Shown: piece after piece, positions 36,735 to 42,764 of the stretch
Layout of the letters: every line of letters begins with the position of its first letter
How positions within the stretch are numbered: the first letter of the stretch is position 1
Source of the DNA: an uncultured Bacteroidales bacterium
GTDB taxonomy: Bacteria; Bacteroidota; Bacteroidia; Bacteroidales; Muribaculaceae
Assembly (NCBI GenBank): GCA_949123685.1
Contig: CASBHZ010000017.1
Coordinates: 1-42,764, forward strand
Length of the DNA stretch: 42,764 nucleotides
Direction: 5' to 3'
Made by a program: the position numbers and the translations under genes
Notes under the pieces: generated by a model
Databases searched by the model: none
What the model was told of the DNA's origin: nothing
The model's input: the letters and a program-made list of their open reading frames with translations, nothing else

Positions 36735-39700
36735 TTATTTTACAATTACTTTCACTGTGGTTTCACCGGCTTTGACGATATAGATTCCGGATGCTATCTC
36801 TTTGAAGAATGCAGTCCCTTCGGTATCGGTGACACCTTCTGCGATCTTGGATCCTTCAATGGAATATATAGCCACTGCAGTGTCGGCACCTGCATGTACA
36901 GATACAGATCCGTATCCGGTGGTTATACGTACATTACTGCTTTCTGAAGCTATGTCGTTAACCCCGCTTATTCCAGTAACATTAATGAAATTGGTATAAA
37001 GCACCAGTTCCGGGAAGACTTCGTTCGTCATGACACACATGATGTTATGGAAGTCTTTCAAGAATGTCGTTACTCCGTTTTCTATCTTATATTCTGTGCC
37101 TTCATACAGTTCTTCGCCTACAAGGTTGTTTTCCTCGTCATAGTAGGGGGAATCTATAAACCACCTATAAGTGGTTTCTGAATTTCCTACGGAAGCCTGT
37201 GCGCTTAGATCAACCTTGCCGTTCTCCACTGATATCTGGATGGGTTTCTGCGAGCCATAATGGTATACAGTCCACTGATTGCGGGTTGGAGGAAGCGTGG
37301 CTAATGTGAAATTGTTTCCGTCAATGTATATCGCGTTCAAACGGGCGAAGTTGTCAAGATCAATTTTGCTGAGCTTGTTATTGCTGAGGAACAATTGCAT
37401 CAAAGAGGGGAGTCCTTCAAGCGACACTTCTTCAAGTTCATTTGCAGACAGGACAAGTTCCCATAATTTGGGATTGTTGAACTTCACAGAAGTCAACTTG
37501 TTGGAAGATGCATAGAAACATTGTAATTCAGGATACTTGGATAGGTCTAAGGATTCCAGCTCATTTTCTGAAAGATTCAGTGTCTGCAGGCTCTTATATT
37601 GCGAGAAGTCGAAATTTGATATTTTGGCTCCGTTGATTGAAAGTTCCTTGAGTGCCGGAGATTGGGGCATTGTGATCTTTTCTACCGGTAGTTCAGAACC
37701 TGAGCAGGAGAATGCTGTCAGCCCTTTCATTGCCGATGCATCGATATATTCCAATGGTCCGGCTGACAGGCTGAATAAGGTTACCCCATCGTTGTCATCA
37801 TAAGAATATACTTTAGCTTCGGCTCCTGCATGGCTCTTGCCGGAGAATGCTTTATAAGATGTTCCGAGCACGCACTGTTCGAGGTCGAGTTTACCGCTCC
37901 AGTCCACATATACGGTAGTGTTGGCTTTTGCACCCGTGAGGATGAGTGATGCCGTTCCGTCTGTAAGAGTTTTGAAAGAGGCTACTACATGTTTCGGGAT
38001 TTCTGCGGTAACGATATTGGTAGTGCGGTATAGGTTCTCACCCTTGAAGTCGGGGAAATCAGGATGAGACCAAGAGCAATACACTTCTCCTACGCTTGGA
38101 TCAAGGAAGCGGTAGTGACCTTCTGTGCCGGAGACTTCGCTGTCGGTGAGGATGCGTCCGTCTTCAACCCGTCGCCACTCAAATACGGTTGTTTTTCCGT
38201 CGCGGTCAAGCCAATGTTCGTTAAGGTTGATTGTAGGAGCCTTTTCCGGCATGGAGAATGCCTGTTGCGGTGCATATGTATAAACCTCGAACGCATCTGT
38301 GGCGGGAAGTGCCGGCAACGGGATGAGGTTGCGGGAGAGATTCACGTTCTTAAGGGGAGTATAAGTAGGAATCGGCAACGATCCGAGCAGGTTTCCTGAA
38401 ATGTCAAGATTCTCAAGAGCTTCGCAATCTTCAAGGTCAAGGTTTTCAATCTTGTTGTTTGCCAGGTTCAGAGTTATCATCCGTGTCGCATTGTCAAGAT
38501 TAAACTCTGTAAGCAAGTTATCGCTGAAGTCTACGTAAAGGGGGGTGCGTCCGTCGCTTAGTGTTACAGAAGTCAACTTGTTGCGTGGTGCGCGTATGTC
38601 TGTAAGCACGTTTTTCCCATTGTCGCCGTCAGCGCCACCGAGGTCAAGCACGGCAATATTGTTGTCAGAGAGGTCGAGTGTTTTCAGGCATCTGTTCCAG
38701 GGAAGAGTGACTGCCGACAGCTGACAATTGTTGAGCGTGAGATATTGTAGTGTCGGTGCGTCATCAAGGTTAATGAAGCTGAGAGGAGTGCCGTTCATTG
38801 CAAGAGCCGTGATATCTGATCCTTCAGGAATGTAGATTACAACATTTCCGATGCCGAGTTTTTTGCCTGTTGCATTTGGAGCTGTTGGGATGTTTGCGGA
38901 TGTGGTTGTAAATTCCATTGGATTTCCGTCTCCGAAGTCTACACTGAATTTCAGTGGATTACTTTCGGACGCGCCAAGAATGCCGACACTGAATGCAACA
39001 TCGGATGCAAGCGGACTCAAGCGCAATCGCACTGCAGGATTATCTTTGCCGTAGTCAACAAGTTCTTTTACTTTGAAGCGTGCAGTCGTAAGGTCATAAT
39101 CTGGGAGAGCCGTGTTGCCGAAAGATACGTAAATACTGTCGGCATGGCTTTTAAGCAATGTGAGTTTGCCTTCTTCAAATTTGAAGAAATCATCGCCAAG
39201 CTCTTTATAAACTCCCGGATTATCATTGTCAGGCACCATGAGGCGTGCATAGGTTGTTGATTCGGGGCGGTTCACACGTGCTGAAAAATCGATTGTTTCT
39301 CCTACCGGATAGCTCCTTTTAACTTCGAATGGATGCTGATAGAAATAGTATTCTATCCAATTGATGCTATTGCCGGGCATCGTTGTAAAATCCATATAGT
39401 TATTGGATATGTCAAGGGTCAATAGATTTGTATTTGAAGAAATGTCTATCCCTTTCAGAAGATTGTTGGAGCAGTTCAGGTTGATGAGTTTCGGATTCTT
39501 GGAAACATCAAGATCTGTCAATAGATTCCCGTTGCAAAACAGACGTATTAGTTCCGGATTATTGCTTACATCAATAGAAGACAGTTTATACTCTTCATTA
39601 TAGCTTCCATAGTGGTTGCAATAAAACTCTTGTAAAACCGGGTTGTGGCTTAAATCAATATTTACAATCTTGCTTTGGGCTATATTCAGGATTGCCAACT

Positions 39701-40406
39701 TTGAATTTTTGGATACGTCCAATGTCTCTACATCAGTAATGTCCAGGCAGAGGCGTACAAGTTCGGGACATCCGGTCGGATCGCAGGTTTTAAGCGATGG
39801 GCAGTGATAAGCGTCGAAAGATATGAGCTTGGGATAGTCTCGAAGAGAGAACGATGGATCCAGATTTCCTACACTTGTCAGATTGAGAAGCACCAATTCA
39901 GGTTTTGGACCTCCGACAATAAGGGCACTTTTATCGAAGGGATTATCTTCGAGTTCAAGCACTGTGAGTTTATTTAGCGGAGTGAGGTCAAGTGATTGAA
40001 GCTCATTATGGTTGAGATAAAGTATCTCAAGGTTTGTGAGTTTAGACAGGTCCAGTTCTTTTATATAGACTCCCTCCAGATTGAGGTAATCTATCTTGGA
40101 TGCGTCGCCATAAATTTTTACTACGCCATCTTTTGAAACAGAGCCTGTGATCGTAGTTCCTTTTATACTTCCGTCTGAATCCGGGATAGCCATTTCCACT
40201 ATCTCTTCAGTCGGTCCGTATCCGCAATCGACATCAATATATGTCGTTTCTGTAGATCCAATCACGAAATGGAATGCATTGCCGGTTCCGTGGGAATCAT
40301 ACAGCGTGGTGCGGAAGGTGATGATAGGCTCTTGCGAAGTTTGTGCTATTGCCGGGAATGAGGCAAGCATTATCGCAAGTGCGGTCGTTTTTAAATATTT
40401 AAACAT
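36735..40406 (-). CDS. Large secreted leucine-rich-repeat protein with T9SS sorting domain
   Basis: A 1223-residue secreted protein with a signal peptide (MFKYLKTTALAIMLASFPAIA). Three blocks of bacterial leucine-rich repeats occur at about 100-350, 550-730 and 930-1080, with units such as LDVSKNPKLINLNCSNNLL and LDLSKYPELQCFYASSNKL. Beta-sandwich-like stretches separate them. The end is a T9SS type A sorting domain (ISGVNDIASESSNVRI ... VAIYSIEGSKIAEGV ... TTVKVIVK). It is probably surface-exposed and binds proteins or glycans. It starts 18 bases after the subtilisin-like protease gene, so the two are co-transcribed. Confidence 0.88.
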   Translation of the reverse strand: MFKYLKTTALAIMLASFPAIAQTSQEPIITFRTTLYDSHGTGNAFHFVIGSTETTYIDVDCGYGPTEEIVEMAIPDSDGSIKGTTITGSVSKDGVVKIYGDASKIDYLNLEGVYIKELDLSKLTNLEILYLNHNELQSLDLTPLNKLTVLELEDNPFDKSALIVGGPKPELVLLNLTSVGNLDPSFSLRDYPKLISFDAYHCPSLKTCDPTGCPELVRLCLDITDVETLDVSKNSKLAILNIAQSKIVNIDLSHNPVLQEFYCNHYGSYNEEYKLSSIDVSNNPELIRLFCNGNLLTDLDVSKNPKLINLNCSNNLLKGIDISSNTNLLTLDISNNYMDFTTMPGNSINWIEYYFYQHPFEVKRSYPVGETIDFSARVNRPESTTYARLMVPDNDNPGVYKELGDDFFKFEEGKLTLLKSHADSIYVSFGNTALPDYDLTTARFKVKELVDYGKDNPAVRLRLSPLASDVAFSVGILGASESNPLKFSVDFGDGNPMEFTTTSANIPTAPNATGKKLGIGNVVIYIPEGSDITALAMNGTPLSFINLDDAPTLQYLTLNNCQLSAVTLPWNRCLKTLDLSDNNIAVLDLGGADGDNGKNVLTDIRAPRNKLTSVTLSDGRTPLYVDFSDNLLTEFNLDNATRMITLNLANNKIENLDLEDCEALENLDISGNLLGSLPIPTYTPLKNVNLSRNLIPLPALPATDAFEVYTYAPQQAFSMPEKAPTINLNEHWLDRDGKTTVFEWRRVEDGRILTDSEVSGTEGHYRFLDPSVGEVYCSWSHPDFPDFKGENLYRTTNIVTAEIPKHVVASFKTLTDGTASLILTGAKANTTVYVDWSGKLDLEQCVLGTSYKAFSGKSHAGAEAKVYSYDDNDGVTLFSLSAGPLEYIDASAMKGLTAFSCSGSELPVEKITMPQSPALKELSINGAKISNFDFSQYKSLQTLNLSENELESLDLSKYPELQCFYASSNKLTSVKFNNPKLWELVLSANELEEVSLEGLPSLMQLFLSNNKLSKIDLDNFARLNAIYIDGNNFTLATLPPTRNQWTVYHYGSQKPIQISVENGKVDLSAQASVGNSETTYRWFIDSPYYDEENNLVGEELYEGTEYKIENGVTTFLKDFHNIMCVMTNEVFPELVLYTNFINVTGISGVNDIASESSNVRITTGYGSVSVHAGADTAVAIYSIEGSKIAEGVTDTEGTAFFKEIASGIYIVKAGETTVKVIVK

Positions 40407-40424
40407 ATTATGGAGATTACGTGA

Positions 40425-42761
40425 TTATTTTACTAATATTTTATGAGAGCAGGTGCCGTTAACATTTAGCACATATACGCCGGGTGTCATGTCTGTTGTG
40501 TCTAATACAAGCTCTTCCCCTTCTGTATAGTCGCTCATCACGAGAGTGCCGGCAACATTATAGAGGTTAGCTTTAATGCCAGATCTTCCAGCAAGGAATA
40601 TCTCGTATTTTCCACCACCTAAATTCCTAATCAATAAATTTGATTCATTCTCAGACAAAGTTTCGCTTATTCCGGCACCACGGCTGAGAGCTTCTTTTAG
40701 ACCGGCATATGCATCGAATTTTCCGGCACCCCACTGTACTGGATTCCCTTTGCGGACATCGTCGTCGACTATTGCAGTCTTCGCGATTATCTCTTTAACG
40801 TCTGAATATGTAAGATAGGGGTTGGCTTCGAGCCAAAGGGCTATCGAACCGCTAACCACCGGCGTTGCCATGGAAGTTCCTACACACTGATGCCAAGAGT
40901 ATTTACGCCCGTCAGCTTCGAGGCATGCCTGACGATTGGCATCGCCCATTTCATTATATTTGTCGAGATAATATTCATTGGAGGAAGAAATCACTGTTGC
41001 TCCGGGTGCACAGATTGCCGGTAACTGACGGCCGTCCATCAGATTACCCCATGATGAGAATGGAGACACCTCATTATTGTTGAACAAACCGTCATAGCTA
41101 TAAATGTAGCTGTCGTTTGAAGCCCATGCGTCACGCACATTATATGATCCAACGGATATTATGTTTTTACCTGTTGCCACATCAGATATTGTGCCGTCGG
41201 TTGATCCGTCAACAAATCCTAAACTTTCGAGATTGTGGGAACTGAGGTTGAAGAAGTCTCCACTGGTGAATATGTCAAGGCGCTGTCCGTCTTTGCCGGT
41301 TGCTATAAGTCCTACTACATAGTTGTCCATATTAGCTCCTGTGTCCCACAGCATCATGTCTACCACAGCCATGTAACGGTTGCTTTCTTGCGTGTCAAGC
41401 ATTCCTGCCACACCGAGGTATCCGGTGAAGAATCGTTTGAGCTGCGTATTCAACATGTCATTTTCGCCACCCCTGTATTCTTCATCTGTAATATAATATT
41501 TTTCAGCTCCGTCAGGTGCCGGATCAAGAGTGATACGCTGGGAGACTACTCCTCGTGATTTGTTAATTACCACAGCCTGAAGTTCAAAAGGCTCGGCTGT
41601 GTTTGAATATACATAAACCTGTCCTGCCATGGCGTTTTTGTATTGCGAAGCAAGGTCAAGCGATTTAAAGGCTGTCATGACTTTATTGTCATTGGCGGTT
41701 AGCGTTTTGTGGAGCGCTATGGGAAGGTCTCCCTCATTGCCTGCTGCTACACATATGATAAGGGGAACCTGAGTGTCGTCACTTACAGCATCCATATATT
41801 TGGAAATATTGGAGGTGCCATCATGAGGACCGATGTTTGTGCCAAGAGAAAGGTTAACCACGACCGGAATGCGACGATCTTCCTTGACGGCTTTGTCGTA
41901 GGCATAATTAAGGATTTCCTCAATGCCGAGAGCCATGAGATAGTCAGTGCCCGCGCCGCTTGCGATTGCTATGTCGGCACCGTATGCCGCGCCATAATAT
42001 GGATTGTCAATATTCTTTACTTCACTTTTATATCCGACAGTAGCATCCGGAACTATGGTAGCTACATTTGCTTTTCCCATATAGCTTCCTGCCATTATGC
42101 CGAGGGTATGGGTGCCATGGAATGTCTCGGCACTCTCGGTGTCGATTTGAGGGATACCGTCAGGACCGATGTTTTCTGTCACATATTCCCCTTTTTCAGT
42201 AGGACGGAAATAAGTGAATTGTTTTATACGGGTATTCCCGTCTGCATCCTTGAAGTTTACGTGGTTAGGATCGAAGCCGCCGTCAACTATACCGGCGATC
42301 ACACCCTTGCCTGTATATGCCTGGTTAAGATCTGTTCCTGCGTGTATTTTGTCAATACCGGTAAGAGGTCGCACAAGATTCATCTTTTGTTCTAATTCAC
42401 GTTCAAGACGGATGGAACTTACTGCGGGCATATCCTCAAGTAGCTTTATTTGTGAGGAAGATAATTCCGCCATTACTATTTTTCCTCGTTTTGAGCGTAA
42501 GGTTATACCGGCGTTTTCCAAATCTGATGCCGTATACCCTTCAGCCAAGGTGATGAAGGCTCCGAATAATCTTTCCTTATTGGCAGCAGTCTTCTTAATA
42601 ATTTTTTTACTGCCATTGGATTGTTGGATGCTTATACCGCAGTTTTCTGCACGTAATTTTGATCGGCTTCCCGGATCAAGCTTATCTGCTGAAGCTGTTA
42701 ACATCAATAGAGATGCGGAGGCGATCAACAATGCTTTAATTGAGATAAAATTTTTTCGCAT
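40425..42761 (-). CDS. Subtilisin-like (S8) serine protease with T9SS sorting domain
   Basis: A 778-residue secreted protease. After a signal peptide (about 1-25, KALLIASASLLMLTASA) comes a propeptide-like region (about 60-125). The S8 catalytic domain has Asp160 (GIVDGGFDPNH), His215 (FHGTHTLGIMAG) and Ser630 (GTSMATPVVSG). The His-Ser spacing is much longer than in subtilisin, which indicates an inserted beta domain (about 345-480), as in other large Bacteroidetes S8 enzymes. The last 75 or so residues are a T9SS sorting domain (ANLYNVAGTLVMSDYT ... SHKILVK). The start lies 3 bases from the window edge, so its promoter is not visible. Confidence 0.93.
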   Translation of the reverse strand: MRKNFISIKALLIASASLLMLTASADKLDPGSRSKLRAENCGISIQQSNGSKKIIKKTAANKERLFGAFITLAEGYTASDLENAGITLRSKRGKIVMAELSSSQIKLLEDMPAVSSIRLERELEQKMNLVRPLTGIDKIHAGTDLNQAYTGKGVIAGIVDGGFDPNHVNFKDADGNTRIKQFTYFRPTEKGEYVTENIGPDGIPQIDTESAETFHGTHTLGIMAGSYMGKANVATIVPDATVGYKSEVKNIDNPYYGAAYGADIAIASGAGTDYLMALGIEEILNYAYDKAVKEDRRIPVVVNLSLGTNIGPHDGTSNISKYMDAVSDDTQVPLIICVAAGNEGDLPIALHKTLTANDNKVMTAFKSLDLASQYKNAMAGQVYVYSNTAEPFELQAVVINKSRGVVSQRITLDPAPDGAEKYYITDEEYRGGENDMLNTQLKRFFTGYLGVAGMLDTQESNRYMAVVDMMLWDTGANMDNYVVGLIATGKDGQRLDIFTSGDFFNLSSHNLESLGFVDGSTDGTISDVATGKNIISVGSYNVRDAWASNDSYIYSYDGLFNNNEVSPFSSWGNLMDGRQLPAICAPGATVISSSNEYYLDKYNEMGDANRQACLEADGRKYSWHQCVGTSMATPVVSGSIALWLEANPYLTYSDVKEIIAKTAIVDDDVRKGNPVQWGAGKFDAYAGLKEALSRGAGISETLSENESNLLIRNLGGGKYEIFLAGRSGIKANLYNVAGTLVMSDYTEGEELVLDTTDMTPGVYVLNVNGTCSHKILVK

Positions 42762-42764
42762 GGT

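Overview
This window looks like a chromosomal contig end from an uncultured or draft-genome member of the Bacteroidales, most likely Muribaculaceae-like. The evidence is SusC/SusD outer-membrane pairs, C-terminal type IX secretion (T9SS) sorting domains, DUF4230 and DUF1573 proteins, and promoters of the Bacteroidetes type (TAnnTTTG at -7, TTTG about 19 bases upstream). The genus is inference. Bases 1-47 are Illumina library adapter, so the left edge is a sequencing artefact and the gene beside it is cut off there.

Layout. (1) 48-1507: the 5' stub of a probable C_GCAxxG_C_C family gene on the minus strand, divergent from a pair of DUF4230 genes. (2) 1508-1974: an AT-rich gap with a cluster of DnaA-box-like sites, a candidate replication origin or DnaA-binding locus. 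(3) 1975-5663: nadA and a TrmH-like RNA methyltransferase on the plus strand, a shared bidirectional terminator, then recA and an SDR oxidoreductase on the minus strand. (4) 5763-15182: a minus-strand nutrient-acquisition locus with a T9SS cargo protein, a streptopain-type (C10) protease, SusC, SusD and a TlpA-like thioredoxin protein. (5) 15478-21010: a DUF1573 protein preceded by a chain of hairpins, a candidate small RNA, polA with an apparently dead proofreading domain, and a TPR lipoprotein. (6) 21305-36232: ten co-directional purine genes in transcription order purE-purL-purM-purN-purH-purD-purB-purA-guaB-guaA. (7) 36442-36555: a 37-codon gene with its own promoter and terminator. (8) 36735-42761: a subtilisin-like protease and a giant leucine-rich-repeat protein, both T9SS cargo.

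The purine cluster encodes most of IMP synthesis plus both branches to AMP and GMP; purF, purC and purK are not in the window. Its most striking property is non-coding. Every intergenic gap longer than 85 bases (purE/purL, purD/purH, purB/purD, purA/purB, guaB/guaA) is filled by a large inverted repeat built from variants of a 7-base unit (TTTAGGC, GTTAGGC, TTTAGGT). These elements begin 1-6 bases after one stop codon and end 2-9 bases before the next start codon. I saw them nowhere else in the window, apart from a decayed copy upstream of purE. They look like an uncharacterised family of slippage-prone RNA hairpins abutting the start codons of purL, purD, purB, purA and guaA.

A second dispersed palindrome family (core AAGTAAGTGATCACTTACTT) occurs upstream of DUF4230, upstream of DUF1573, near the polA stop and nested inside one heptad element. 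No tRNA, rRNA, CRISPR array, insertion sequence or prophage gene was seen.
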